A stretch of 64,000 nt of DNA from Victivallales bacterium. GTDB taxonomy: Bacteria > Verrucomicrobiota > Lentisphaeria > Oligosphaerales > Oligosphaeraceae. Every line of letters starts with the position of its first letter. The first letter of the stretch is position 1. The notes beneath the pieces are model-generated. The model did not search any database, was not told the DNA's origin, and worked only from the letters and a program-made list of their open reading frames with translations. The stretch lies in assembly GCA_017554445.1 (NCBI GenBank), contig JAFZIJ010000187.1:1-64000 (forward strand), read 5' to 3'. A program made the translations under genes and the position numbers. Shown piece by piece: positions 8,204 to 16,790 of this stretch.

Positions 8204-9610
8204 TCACGGCCGCCATGTCAGTTTTTCTTCGTTTCTGCTCAACGAGACTTCCGTCAGGGAGATCTCGTCGATCGTGTAGCCACCCACCATGCTACCTGTG
8301 CCGAGCCGCTGTCCATCCGCCAGAATGACACATGGATAGGGATGCACGACGATTCCCGTGATAGGCAACCGCTGTGCTTTCGGCGTGGCAGGCGTAGTTT
8401 CGTCCACAGGGGTCTCTGGATCTTTCCATTTGACCAGATTGCTCAATCGGGCGTTTTCAGGGAAGTATTTGATGGCTTCCTCCAACAGTTTGACGAACGT
8501 CTGGCTGCTTTCCTTCGGCGCATAGCCGACAAACTGCAGTTCGCCCGGCAGGATTTCGACGCGAACGTCGTGGAAGCCAGTCTTCGAAAGAGCCTCGCGG
8601 AGCTTCGCGGCCATGACATCCGCATAGACGACATCGCTTTCCACCTTTGCCAGGCGCGGGATATCATGGCGGATATTATCGACAATCGTGTTCCATTCCT
8701 CTTCGCTGTTGGTCATGCCCATGAGCTTGGCTACGCGGTCTTTCAGCTCGACGAGCTTGAGACGGCCTTCCGTCAGCCCCCAGACAAGCTCTTTGACGGA
8801 ACGCGCAAGCGTTTCGTCATCCGTCATTTCGCAGACTACATTCGGGCAGTCGTATTTCACAATCTGCTCGATAACCGTGCGTTGTGACGTCTTTGGGACA
8901 TTTCCGGAAATGCGTTTGATACTGCCGTCCTCTTCCTCTTCTATGGTCAGTCCAAGGGCGATGGCTCTTTCGCGAAGCTTTTCCAAGCGGGTCTTATGAG
9001 CGTTTTCCGCGATATTCGTCGTATCATCCGCTCTCTTTGGGGCGGCAAGTTTCCAGACATGCCGTCCTGTGAACCACATGCCGGCGGCACAGATGAGAAT
9101 CAAAATCAGCCATGACAGAATGGCAAAGCCGCGGCTGCGCTTTGCACGCTTTTGGCTTTGGAGTTCGTCCAGTTTTTCGACTTGTTCACGGGAAAGCGGT
9201 GTCTCCTCCGGCTGTTCGGGAGGTTGCTCCTGCGGTTTCTCTTCTTCTTTTGTTTCAGGCTTTTCCGCAAGGAGGATATCCAACGGAATCCAATGGAGAG
9301 GTGGCCATGGCTTGTCGGCATCACCGATGGCGCAACGGGTGGAACCGATGGTCAGAATCGTATAATCCGTCAAGGAGGTCTTTTCGCCGACGGGCAGGGC
9401 GGCATCTCCCGCGAAGAGACGTTCCGCGGAAGCTGTCACGGAGACGTCATCGTCTTCCATGACGAGTTCGAGAGCCTGTGCGGGAGCCATGGCATCCACG
9501 AGCACGATGTCGCAGGAGTCGTCCGTGCCAATGCGCAAGGCGATGCCTGCGTCGAGCTCGAGCTCGGCGCCTTCCTGCGGACCAGTCAGTATTTTAAGGA
9601 TTTTCGGCAT
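8204..9610 (-). CDS. sctD: T3SS inner-membrane ring protein SctD (FHA-type)
   Basis: 468 residues. Residues 1-100 resemble an FHA domain (LKILTGPQEGAELELDAG, then LRIGTDDSCDIVLVD). A Pro/Glu-rich cytoplasmic linker spans about 115-150, and a single membrane helix (GFAILSWLILILICAAGMWF) lies at 161-180. About 290 periplasmic residues with repeated ring-building/BON-like domains follow (for example LTIEEEEDGSIKRISGNVP and VRVEILPGELQFVGYAP). SctD forms the outer of the two inner-membrane rings and connects to the secretin. The start is 9 nt after the sctV stop, in a D-E-F-G order like Chlamydia. Confidence 0.9.
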   Translation of the reverse strand: MPKILKILTGPQEGAELELDAGIALRIGTDDSCDIVLVDAMAPAQALELVMEDDDVSVTASAERLFAGDAALPVGEKTSLTDYTILTIGSTRCAIGDADKPWPPLHWIPLDILLAEKPETKEEEKPQEQPPEQPEETPLSREQVEKLDELQSQKRAKRSRGFAILSWLILILICAAGMWFTGRHVWKLAAPKRADDTTNIAENAHKTRLEKLRERAIALGLTIEEEEDGSIKRISGNVPKTSQRTVIEQIVKYDCPNVVCEMTDDETLARSVKELVWGLTEGRLKLVELKDRVAKLMGMTNSEEEWNTIVDNIRHDIPRLAKVESDVVYADVMAAKLREALSKTGFHDVRVEILPGELQFVGYAPKESSQTFVKLLEEAIKYFPENARLSNLVKWKDPETPVDETTPATPKAQRLPITGIVVHPYPCVILADGQRLGTGSMVGGYTIDEISLTEVSLSRNEEKLTWRP

Positions 9611-9619
9611 AGTTTCAGC

Positions 9620-11722
9620 TTACGATATTCTTCCAAGCGGTTGTATGTTGATTTCCTTCGAGAGCTCCTGATAGGAGAGCACAGGCAATTCAGCATACTC
9701 CGATTCGATGATTTTGCGAAGATAACGGCGGATATCGACGGAGACGAGCATGACAGGTTTCAGCTTCAGTTTCCGCATGTCGCCGACCGTGTTTTTGATG
9801 GATTCCATAAGCTTTCGTACCTGCGTGGGATCCAACGCCAGATAGCTACCGCCAGACGTCTGGCGGATAGCTTTGCGGATCTTCTCTTCCAAGGCGGGAT
9901 CAAGCAAATAGGCGGCCAGCAGATTCTGTCCGCCAGAGTACTTGTAGCTAATGTAACGGGAGAGTGAACTACGTGCATATTCCACAAGCAGGACGGTGTC
10001 CTTTTCCTTCTGGCCCCATTCGATGAGACACTGCATGATGCATTTCAGATCGCGAATGGAAATGCCTTCGGATACAAGGCGTTGCAACACGTCCGTCAGC
10101 TTCTGCAATGGCAGGACGCGCATGACCTCGCGAACGATTTCCGGGCAGGTCTTTTCGAGATGGTCCAGCAGCAGTTTTGTCTCCTGCAGGCTGATGAATT
10201 CACCTGCGTATTTTCGCAGAACATGGGAGAGATGGTAGGTAAGGACGCGGTCGATTTTCATGAAACCGACGCCGGCCTGTTCCAACGAGGGCACTTTGTC
10301 TTCGTCCGTCCAGATGGTATCAAAGCCTGGCAGGAACGCTTTGTCTGTTTCGCAGGGGACACCCATGACTTCAAGATTTTCTGCCTGTTCCGTTACAAAT
10401 ACCTTGCCGAGACGGAGCTGCCCTTCGGAAACGGGAACTTCGTGGACCATGATGCGATAGCGGCCATCCGAAAGGTTTTCATTCAACCGCAGGTTGATAC
10501 CAGGGAACGGAACGCCCAAATCGTGGTACAGGGCACGGCGGACAGACATGATCTCTTCGTTCAACTCGTTGTAAGTCAACGCTTGGCGGACATTTGCGTC
10601 GATATCGACCATTAATGGCACAACAAGCGAGAAATCGTCGCCTTCCTTCGGCGGTTGCTTGGGTTTCGGGCGATCCGTATCGACGGACGAGACGGCGGCC
10701 TTCGTCTGGAGCGGATCCTCCTGAGCCTGTTCGGCGGCAGCGGCCTTGCGTTTCTGCATGATCATCAGACTGTAGGCAACGAGTCCGACCAAAGCGGCCA
10801 GGCAGAAGAACTGGACTTTCGGGAAGCCCGGAATCAAACCAATGAAAGCAAGCATGACGGCACCGAGCATGATGGATTTCGGCTGTGCAAAGAACTGGTT
10901 GATGATATCGACACCCAACGGCTTGGAGTCTTCCGCACCGACACGTGTGACGATAACACCGGACGTGATGGAGACGAGCAGCGCGGGAATCTGCGAGACA
11001 AGACCGTCACCAACAGTTAGAATTGCGTAGGTCTGAATAGCTTTTCCAGCAGGCATACCCTTCATCAGCATGCCGATACAGAAACCGCCGATGATGTTGA
11101 TGGCCGTGATAATAAGACCAGCGATAGAGTCACCTTTGACAAACTTCATGGCACCATCCATAGCACCGAAGAGCTGGCTTTCAGCAGATAGTTCGGCACG
11201 GCGCTGGCGGGCCTGTTCGATGTCGATGGCGCCCGCGCGCATATCCGCGTCGATACTCATCTGCTTACCGGGCATGGCGTCCAATGTGAATCGCGCGGCG
11301 ACTTCAGAAACACGTTCCGAACCTTTCGCGATAACGACGAACTGCACGATTGTAATGATAAGGAAGATAACGGCACCGACGACGAAGTTGCCGCCGACGA
11401 CGAAATTACCGAAAATGTAGATGATTTCACCAGCGTTGGCCTTCAGGAGGATAAGTCGCGTTGTAGTAACGTTCAAGGCCAGTCGGAACAGGGTCGTGAA
11501 CAACAGCATGCTCGGGAATGTGGAGAAGGCGAGCGCGCGGGGCAAATAGAGGGAGAGCATCAGCATGACGGTGGAAATACCGATGTTGGTGGCGATCAGC
11601 AGGTCAACGACCGGCGTCGGCAGCGGAATAATGAGCAAACCGACGATGGCGACGACCAATGCCGCGAGGACGATGTCGCCGAATCGGCTGATGTTTGATG
11701 ATATGTTGGTGATACTAGACAT
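9620..11722 (-). CDS. sctV: T3SS export gate protein SctV
   Basis: 700 residues, full length for the LcrD/FlhA family. The N-terminal half holds about eight membrane helices and the FHIPEP-family signature region FRLALNVTTTRLILL, then AARFTLDAMPGKQMSIDADM. The C-terminal half is the large cytoplasmic domain that forms the nonameric ring docking chaperone-substrate complexes (CLIEWGQKEKDTVLLVEYAR, SYQELSKEINIQPLGRI). The start overlaps the sctY stop by 8 nt. Confidence 0.97.
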   Translation of the reverse strand: MSSITNISSNISRFGDIVLAALVVAIVGLLIIPLPTPVVDLLIATNIGISTVMLMLSLYLPRALAFSTFPSMLLFTTLFRLALNVTTTRLILLKANAGEIIYIFGNFVVGGNFVVGAVIFLIITIVQFVVIAKGSERVSEVAARFTLDAMPGKQMSIDADMRAGAIDIEQARQRRAELSAESQLFGAMDGAMKFVKGDSIAGLIITAINIIGGFCIGMLMKGMPAGKAIQTYAILTVGDGLVSQIPALLVSITSGVIVTRVGAEDSKPLGVDIINQFFAQPKSIMLGAVMLAFIGLIPGFPKVQFFCLAALVGLVAYSLMIMQKRKAAAAEQAQEDPLQTKAAVSSVDTDRPKPKQPPKEGDDFSLVVPLMVDIDANVRQALTYNELNEEIMSVRRALYHDLGVPFPGINLRLNENLSDGRYRIMVHEVPVSEGQLRLGKVFVTEQAENLEVMGVPCETDKAFLPGFDTIWTDEDKVPSLEQAGVGFMKIDRVLTYHLSHVLRKYAGEFISLQETKLLLDHLEKTCPEIVREVMRVLPLQKLTDVLQRLVSEGISIRDLKCIMQCLIEWGQKEKDTVLLVEYARSSLSRYISYKYSGGQNLLAAYLLDPALEEKIRKAIRQTSGGSYLALDPTQVRKLMESIKNTVGDMRKLKLKPVMLVSVDIRRYLRKIIESEYAELPVLSYQELSKEINIQPLGRIS

Positions 11723-12038
11723 GTTGTTGCGTTAGATATTTCTGCCACTTGGCGTGGGCTTCGGCCTGCCTTCCCTGTGCGATGAGCGCCTGCCCTTCGA
11801 GAAGGGCGACGGGTCGCGCCATGTCTGGCGGGAATTTTGCGGTCTTCATGACCTCCAAAGCCTGCTGTGGTTCAGCGTTTTGCAGATGGATGCTAGCGAG
11901 AATGGCGGCCGCGACGGGATTGTCGGGCTCCTGCTCATGAATCTCTTCGCACAAGGCGGCGGCCTTGGCGATTTGTCCATGCTGCAGGAATAGCCATGCG
12001 AGCATCAGGAGGACTTGTTTGTCATCTGGATTCATCAT
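11715..12038 (-). CDS. sctY: SctY (YscY-like TPR chaperone of SctX)
   Basis: 107 residues of TPR type: LAWLFLQHGQIAKAAALCEE, then EPDNPVAAAILASIHLQNAE and a final LEGQALIAQGRQAEAHAKWQ. It resembles Yersinia YscY in length (about 114), in the LLxLAWLxLQHGxxxxA opening and in the closing AxxxWQKYL. YscY binds YscX and the YscV cytoplasmic ring and is needed for secretion of early substrates. Position W-chaperone-X-Y-V is the same as yopN-tyeA-sycN-yscX-yscY-yscV. Start and stop both overlap the neighbours. Confidence 0.78.
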   Translation of the reverse strand: MMNPDDKQVLLMLAWLFLQHGQIAKAAALCEEIHEQEPDNPVAAAILASIHLQNAEPQQALEVMKTAKFPPDMARPVALLEGQALIAQGRQAEAHAKWQKYLTQQHV

Positions 12039-12418
12039 CAGTTATCAATGATCATGGCGCGATACCAGTCGAGTAACTGCTTGTCTTCCAGCAGCTGCTG
12101 GAGGACTTGCGCGGCTTTCGACGGGTGGTCGCCATGCTGTTGTTTCAGATTTTCGAACGTCTTGCGAAGGGCCTGCTGGAACTCCTGCGCGGAGCGCAGG
12201 GTCGGATTCTGGCAGGCGGTCTCCATAAAATGGAGCAGTTCCGCTTCAACCGTGTTGAAGTTGAAGACTTGCTTGATCTGCTCCGTCACGGCCGTTCCTG
12301 AGGGCAGGAGCGGTGCCGTTTCGTTCTGGCGCATGGACGCCAGCTGCTTCGATTCATCGAATTCCGTGGTGCGGACATTCGTGTTGAAGCTGATGGAGTT
12401 GGTGACTCTGTTTTCCAT
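12038..12418 (-). CDS. sctX: SctX (YscX-like early export protein)
   Basis: 126 residues, close to YscX (122). The N-terminal half is polar and low in hydrophobics. The C-terminal half is helical and ends AAQVLQQLLEDKQLLDWYRA, comparable to the YscX C-terminal helices. It lies directly upstream of the YscY-like gene with a one-base overlap (TGATG) and behind the gatekeeper pair, exactly the yscX place in Yersinia. SctX/SctY are documented chiefly in the Ysc family, so their presence here is notable. The call depends strongly on context. Confidence 0.62.
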   Translation of the reverse strand: MENRVTNSISFNTNVRTTEFDESKQLASMRQNETAPLLPSGTAVTEQIKQVFNFNTVEAELLHFMETACQNPTLRSAQEFQQALRKTFENLKQQHGDHPSKAAQVLQQLLEDKQLLDWYRAMIIDN

Positions 12419-12424
12419 AATTTT

Positions 12425-12467
12425 AAGGCGTTTCGCCTTTATCCGACGGCGGTTACGCCGCCGTTAC
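12425..12467 (-). repeat. Double hairpin: AAGGCG-TTT-CGCCTT plus palindromic element
   Basis: A perfect 6 bp stem with TTT loop (12425-12439) is followed by a single copy of the dispersed GC-rich palindrome (12444-12467). Together they fill the whole 53 bp between the chaperone stop and the sctX start. The palindrome's TAACGGCGG edge lies a few bases after the stop, the recurring arrangement of this family. Confidence 0.8.
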
Positions 12468-12471
12468 CTTA

Positions 12472-12852
12472 TCAGGCTAATCTCTGGCTGGCGGTAGCCG
12501 CCAGTTTCCATAGGCATTCAAAACGGCTGGTCAGTTCCGGCTGGTTCAGTTCGCGAATCGGCGCCGCGATGATGAACATGCCGCCCAACTGCGGCTTGTA
12601 GGCCGCATGGACCGCATACGGAAGGCGTTGCGCGGGATGAACCATTTCAAGCAGCTGTTCGAGATTTTCCGTGCTCTCCGTCATGGGGAAAAGGAGCGTC
12701 ATGAACAGCCGTTCGTCACGGTATTCCAGCTGGAAGCGGAAGCCGTTTTCCGCCTTGAAACCAGCCGCGTCGCGTTCATTCAGCTCGAAGCGGGACAAAC
12801 CCATTCGAGAGCCGAAGTCGCGAATCATCTGCTTTAACCAATCCGGTGCCAT
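12472..12852 (-). CDS. Class I (SycN/CesT-like) chaperone, probably for SctW
   Basis: 126 residues from ATG 12852, chosen because an AAGGA site lies 5-6 nt upstream; an in-frame extension to 12936 would read through structured repeat DNA. The pattern is an N-terminal helix (DWLKQMIRDFGSRMGLSRFE), then alternating beta strands with acidic and hydrophobic residues (FRFQLEYRDERLFMTLLFPM), then further helices. This matches dimeric T3SS class I chaperones. It lies between sctW and sctX, the place of SycN in Yersinia, and so is a candidate gatekeeper chaperone. Confidence 0.6.
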   Translation of the reverse strand: MAPDWLKQMIRDFGSRMGLSRFELNERDAAGFKAENGFRFQLEYRDERLFMTLLFPMTESTENLEQLLEMVHPAQRLPYAVHAAYKPQLGGMFIIAAPIRELNQPELTSRFECLWKLAATASQRLA

Positions 12853-12990
12853 CTGTTTCCTTATCTGGTATGACGGCGGTTTCCTCGCCGTCGCAAAATC
12901 CGTGGTTTTCGTTCGCGCCTTCGGCGCTCGCTTCATCCACGGCTAGGTTCCTGTCTTTTTCGCGACGGCGGTGACGCCGCTGCCACACCT
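12853..12990 (-). repeat. Highly structured gap with three or four hairpins
   Basis: This 138 bp gap between sctW and its probable chaperone contains GACGGCG...CGCCGTC (12872-12892), a nested hairpin with outer arms CCGTGG/CCACGG (12900-12942) around GCGCC-TTC-GGCGC (12915-12927), and a palindromic-family copy GACGGCGGTGACGCCGC at 12964-12980. No T-run follows any of them, so they look like RNA structural or repeat elements, not simple terminators. Confidence 0.6.
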
Positions 12991-14166
12991 CTATAAAACC
13001 AGTTTCGCCATTTCCTCTTCGCCGTCCTCCTGGCTGGCCTCGTCCTCTCGGACGAGTTCGTCCAGATATTCCTGCGCGCCGTCGATCAACCGCAGGCGGC
13101 TTTCGTTGTCTGGAAAGCAACGCATGGACATCGAACGGATGATGGCGGACAACTCGCGCATGAAGTCCATCTTCGGATAGAGCTTCTTCAGGCCAACGGC
13201 TGCGACAAACGCCTCGATGACCGAGCCGTTCAGGAAGGCCTGGCGTGTCATGTCCAGAACTTCCCCCGTCATCTTCTCGCCGGACATCTGCAGGTTTTCA
13301 CCAAACATCTTGCCCATGCGCATTTCCAGCTTGTCAAAGCGTTCGAGAACGGTCTTCAAGACTTCCACGCTCTGCAAATCGACGATGATGCGGCGAAGCT
13401 CCTCCGGTTGGGTGGAGGGCGTTGCCGCGGCCATATCGACAGAGCAGGCGGTCATGAGGAAGTCAATCGCGTCACCGAGCTTGTCGGCTCCCTGGCTGGC
13501 CAGAAGCGACTTGAAGCAAGTCTGCGGATCGTCGAAGCCGAGGATTTCGCTGCGGTAGAGATCGCGTTTGGCCTGCATCTCCTCCGCATCGCCGCCATGT
13601 TCCTGCAACAGCTCCGCCAAATTGATGCCGACGCGGATCTCGGGACCTTTCGTGCGTTCGAGTTCCTGTCTGGCCTGCCGGACGGTAGCCAGAAGTTGCG
13701 CGTCTTCAGGATTTTCCACCAACGCCTCTTCGAGGCATTCGAGCATAGCGAATTGGTGAGTGACGTCTTCCGACGCGTCCTGCAGCATGCCCATCAGCTG
13801 TTCAGGCGTGGTCATGCCGGCATTGCGGATCTTTCGGAGAATTCGCGCGATGACGTCTGAATTTGGCATGTCAGAGAGCTTGTTGGCCCAGAAGCGGATG
13901 CGTGTGACGAAGCGATCCTCCGTCTTGCGTTTTTCACCGATTTCGCGGTCACTCATGTTCTTGACTTCCGTCTCTTCGAACATGGAGGATATCTCCTCCA
14001 GCGAATCGGTCAGCATCGCCACCGCATCTGGTTGCGCCTCAATCTGAAAGCCCATGGCCTCGCCGTGTTCGACGGCTCCGCTTCCTTGCAATATGCCCGC
14101 GCCTTCCAGAGAAGGGCCACCTTCCCTGACGATGGCTTGGCGTATTGCATTGAAATCGATGGTCAT
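12991..14166 (-). CDS. sctW: T3SS gatekeeper SctW (YopN-TyeA/CopN/MxiC type)
   Basis: 391 residues, the length of fused YopN-TyeA, CopN or MxiC proteins. After a secreted-type flexible N-terminus it has the HrpJ/LcrE region (FVTRIRFWANKLSDMPNSDV, ILRKIRNAGMTTPEQLMGML) and helical X-bundle domains (KLGDAIDFLMTACSVDMAAA, IDLQSVEVLKTVLERFDKLE-like), with an acidic C-terminus. It controls the switch from translocator to effector export upon contact and binds at SctV. The start codon is only 37 nt from the divergent AIM24-like gene, so any sctW promoter must overlap that gene or be read from sctC. Confidence 0.83.
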   Translation of the reverse strand: MTIDFNAIRQAIVREGGPSLEGAGILQGSGAVEHGEAMGFQIEAQPDAVAMLTDSLEEISSMFEETEVKNMSDREIGEKRKTEDRFVTRIRFWANKLSDMPNSDVIARILRKIRNAGMTTPEQLMGMLQDASEDVTHQFAMLECLEEALVENPEDAQLLATVRQARQELERTKGPEIRVGINLAELLQEHGGDAEEMQAKRDLYRSEILGFDDPQTCFKSLLASQGADKLGDAIDFLMTACSVDMAAATPSTQPEELRRIIVDLQSVEVLKTVLERFDKLEMRMGKMFGENLQMSGEKMTGEVLDMTRQAFLNGSVIEAFVAAVGLKKLYPKMDFMRELSAIIRSMSMRCFPDNESRLRLIDGAQEYLDELVREDEASQEDGEEEMAKLVL

Positions 14167-14203
14167 GGTGCTAATTTAACAGTTGTCAAAAACTGGAGCT
14201 AAG

Positions 14204-14866
14204 ATGGAAAACGAACTGGATATCATTGATGGATCAATTCGCCTTGACGGCGACTACGATTTTATTTTTCAGCCTGGCGGCGTCATGGCCTATTCCGGAG
14301 AGATCCGTACGGGCCTTCCGCCGCTTCGCAGAGGAACTTACTGGAACTGGTTGGGCCGCGTCTTCGAAGCGGACCGCTTCATGCTTCGCCATGGAATCAT
14401 GAAGGGGACGCTCTGGCTTGGCTTCCAGAACCGCCCGTATGTCACGACGTTGCCGTCCGCAGGCGAGCCTGTGACGGTTCGCAGCGAGTTTTTGCTGTTC
14501 GCGGAACTTTCGCAACGCGTTCGTGGGGACCGATTGCGCCTCGTGCCTGGCTCGATGCGCAAGGTGTTCACGTTGACTGAGTTGCAACCCAGTGAAGGGA
14601 TGCAGTCTCCAGTCGTCTGCACAGCTTCGCCGTTAAACGAAGCTCGGCTTGAGGAAGGCGAGACGCTTCACGTCTCGCCGAACTCGGTTGTCGCATGGAG
14701 CGGTTGTCCGAGGCCGACCGCTTTCTGCTCGCATCTGCGGTTCCGCGACCTTTTCCTGCCGCGGCTGCCCGAGACGTTGACGCTTGATTTCACAGGGCCC
14801 GGCCGCGTCTTTTTCCAAGGCGCGGCTGTGACCGATGTAACGACGGCGTCTCGCCGTCGTTGGTAG
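14204..14866 (+). CDS. AIM24-family-like protein, inserted antisense in the T3SS locus
   Basis: 220 residues from ATG 14204 with GGAG five bases upstream; a TTG at 14183 is less likely. The beta-rich pattern (FQPGGVMAYSGEI near the start, PVTVRSEFLLFAELSQRVRG, GETLHVSPNSVVAWSGC, and TLDFTGPGRVFFQ near the end) resembles AIM24/TIGR00266 proteins, trimeric beta proteins of unclear role. It is the only plus-strand gene among the T3SS genes, lying between sctC and sctW. Its last eight codons (TTASRRRW and stop) are encoded by a dispersed palindrome, suggesting the original C-terminus was altered by that element. No T3SS role is established. Confidence 0.5.
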   Translation: MENELDIIDGSIRLDGDYDFIFQPGGVMAYSGEIRTGLPPLRRGTYWNWLGRVFEADRFMLRHGIMKGTLWLGFQNRPYVTTLPSAGEPVTVRSEFLLFAELSQRVRGDRLRLVPGSMRKVFTLTELQPSEGMQSPVVCTASPLNEARLEEGETLHVSPNSVVAWSGCPRPTAFCSHLRFRDLFLPRLPETLTLDFTGPGRVFFQGAAVTDVTTASRRRW

Positions 14867-14882
14867 CGGCACGCCGTCGCTA
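14837..14882. repeat. Palindromic element joining the ends of two convergent genes
   Basis: GTAACGACGGCGTCTCGCCG and the following GTCGTTGGTAGCGGCACGCC form two overlapping palindromes. They supply both the stop codon and last residues of the AIM24-like gene (plus strand) and the TAG stop of sctC (minus strand, 14882-14880). Confidence 0.85.
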
Positions 14883-16751
14883 CTTCTGGTCTTCGATTTC
14901 TTTCTTAAGCTGTTCCTTCTGGCGTTTCAAGGCTTCGCGGCGCTCTTTGATGCGCTGTTTTTCCTCCTTGCGCCATTCTTCTTCCTCCTGTTTGCGGAGT
15001 TCGTCGCGTTCCTGTTCATCGACATCGCGCTCATGGTCGCGACGGCGGAATTCATCCTGAATGTTGCTTTCGATGCGGACATCTCGTTGCTTGACAGACG
15101 ATTCGACCGGATCGCTGCTCAGATGGTTGAAGACAACCATGCGCGGCGACAGGAGGAACATGCGTTGCATGATGCTCTTGTCTTTTCCAACGCCGCCGAA
15201 CAACCAGCCGATCCATGGAATAGAACGGAGGAACGGAATGCCCCACGCTTTTTCGACGACGCTTTCGTGCATGTAACCGCCGATCAGCAGGCATTGGCCT
15301 TCCTGCACGCCGGCCTGTGTCTCCAACGTGCTGTCATGGGACATCGGAAGATCATCGACCACAACGGTTTCGAAATCGCCGTCCTGTATCTGCAACGTCA
15401 TCCAGATTTCATATGACGGTGGCATCGGCATGCCTTCTTCGACTTCCTGCCGCGGCAAATCGACGATTCGTGGCTGGACGGTCAAGACAATGCCCGTTGA
15501 AACCTGCGTCAAATCAACGACTTCCTTTCCGACGACCTTTGCATGATAGCTTTTCGTGTCCTGCAACGTGGCACTGACGTTGTCCAACGTCAAAATGCTC
15601 GGCCGTGAAATCGTGCGGGCCTTTCCTTTTTCCTCTAATGCAGCGATGCTGGTGGCGAGAGAGAACGTGTTGTTGACATAGGTCAAAGCGCCTGTAAGGC
15701 CAAGGCCGGTCAAAGTGTCAGGAGAGGCGAGATTATCGACATCCAACCCACCGCCGATTCGCGATTTCCGTTTGCCGCCCAAGGCTTTAAGACGGAGCTC
15801 CCAGTCCAGAAGGGCGGATTTGTCTATATCCAGAATGGTTACGGCGATTTCGACCATGCGGATTGGAACATCCAACTCCTGAATCAGCTGTTCGTAATAG
15901 GGCATGCGGGCTCTGGAATCGCGAACGATGACAGCGTTAAGACGTTTATCAGCAAGGATTTGTGGAGAGTTGTTGGTGAAGCGTTCAAGTTCGTCTGCCG
16001 CTTTTTCGTCCGGCGTCATGTCTTCCGGCCGCTTGGCATTTTCCTTCTGTTCTTTCGTCTGAAGACGGCTACGGGCGTTGTTGACGCCCATGAGTTCCTG
16101 CAGAATGCTGGCGACGCCGCGAACGGAAGCGCTGCTGTTGCCGTTGTTCAAATCGCCGTTGCCAAGGCTGACATCGTCCGCCCAGGCATGCTTCAACTTG
16201 AAGATGCGGACTTCTTCGTCACGGGAGAGACGGTTGCGGCGGAGGCTGTCCGCTTTCGCCACAAGTTCTTGAATGAGTTCGACATAGCGTGGCGGACCAC
16301 TGATTTTGATCAAGGCGTTGTCCTTTGTTCGCGCCATCGGGAAGCGGGAATCTTCTACATCCAGTTCGCGCAGGATTTCAATGACGTCGTCCGCCTTCAT
16401 ATAGCGGAGTTCGAGAAGCGACGAACGCATTTCGGCGGGCGTGCAGATGTAGAGCCCCGCGCCGTCGTAGTACCAGACGAGATTGCAGATGCCGCAGACT
16501 TTTTCGAGGAATTCTTGCGGCTTGCAATCATGGAAGTTTCCGCTGACAAGCAACTTAAGGTTTTGTGGCAGGCTGAGGCCGATGCCCTGCGCGGCGGCGA
16601 AGTTGGTCAGCACTTCGCTGACCAGGGCTTGCCGCGCCGTATAGGAGTAGGTTGGCGTCTTCCATGGAATTTGCGATTCCGTCTCTGCGCCGATAACCGG
16701 ACGCCAGACGACCAGAATGGTCATGATAATGAATAAATGCCGTAGTGACAT
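14880..16751 (-). CDS. sctC: T3SS outer-membrane secretin SctC
   Basis: 623 residues. It has a signal peptide (LFIIMTILVVWRPVIGAETE), N0/N1-type domains (VLTNFAAAQGIGLSLPQNLK, LLELRYMKADDVIEILRELD), and an N3 domain with VIVRDSRARMPYYEQLIQEL. The secretin core with LIGGYMHESVVEKAWGIPFL and IPWIGWLFGG closes the conserved part. A further tail of about 70 residues is almost wholly charged (RRDHERDVDEQERDELRKQE and on to the end), unusual for the family; it may replace a pilotin-binding S-domain. It forms the outer-membrane ring. Start to upstream chaperone: 39 nt. Confidence 0.95.
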   Translation of the reverse strand: MSLRHLFIIMTILVVWRPVIGAETESQIPWKTPTYSYTARQALVSEVLTNFAAAQGIGLSLPQNLKLLVSGNFHDCKPQEFLEKVCGICNLVWYYDGAGLYICTPAEMRSSLLELRYMKADDVIEILRELDVEDSRFPMARTKDNALIKISGPPRYVELIQELVAKADSLRRNRLSRDEEVRIFKLKHAWADDVSLGNGDLNNGNSSASVRGVASILQELMGVNNARSRLQTKEQKENAKRPEDMTPDEKAADELERFTNNSPQILADKRLNAVIVRDSRARMPYYEQLIQELDVPIRMVEIAVTILDIDKSALLDWELRLKALGGKRKSRIGGGLDVDNLASPDTLTGLGLTGALTYVNNTFSLATSIAALEEKGKARTISRPSILTLDNVSATLQDTKSYHAKVVGKEVVDLTQVSTGIVLTVQPRIVDLPRQEVEEGMPMPPSYEIWMTLQIQDGDFETVVVDDLPMSHDSTLETQAGVQEGQCLLIGGYMHESVVEKAWGIPFLRSIPWIGWLFGGVGKDKSIMQRMFLLSPRMVVFNHLSSDPVESSVKQRDVRIESNIQDEFRRRDHERDVDEQERDELRKQEEEEWRKEEKQRIKERREALKRQKEQLKKEIEDQK

Positions 16752-16790
16752 GTTGCTTTTCTTTATGTATGATGTATATGATGAACCGGC

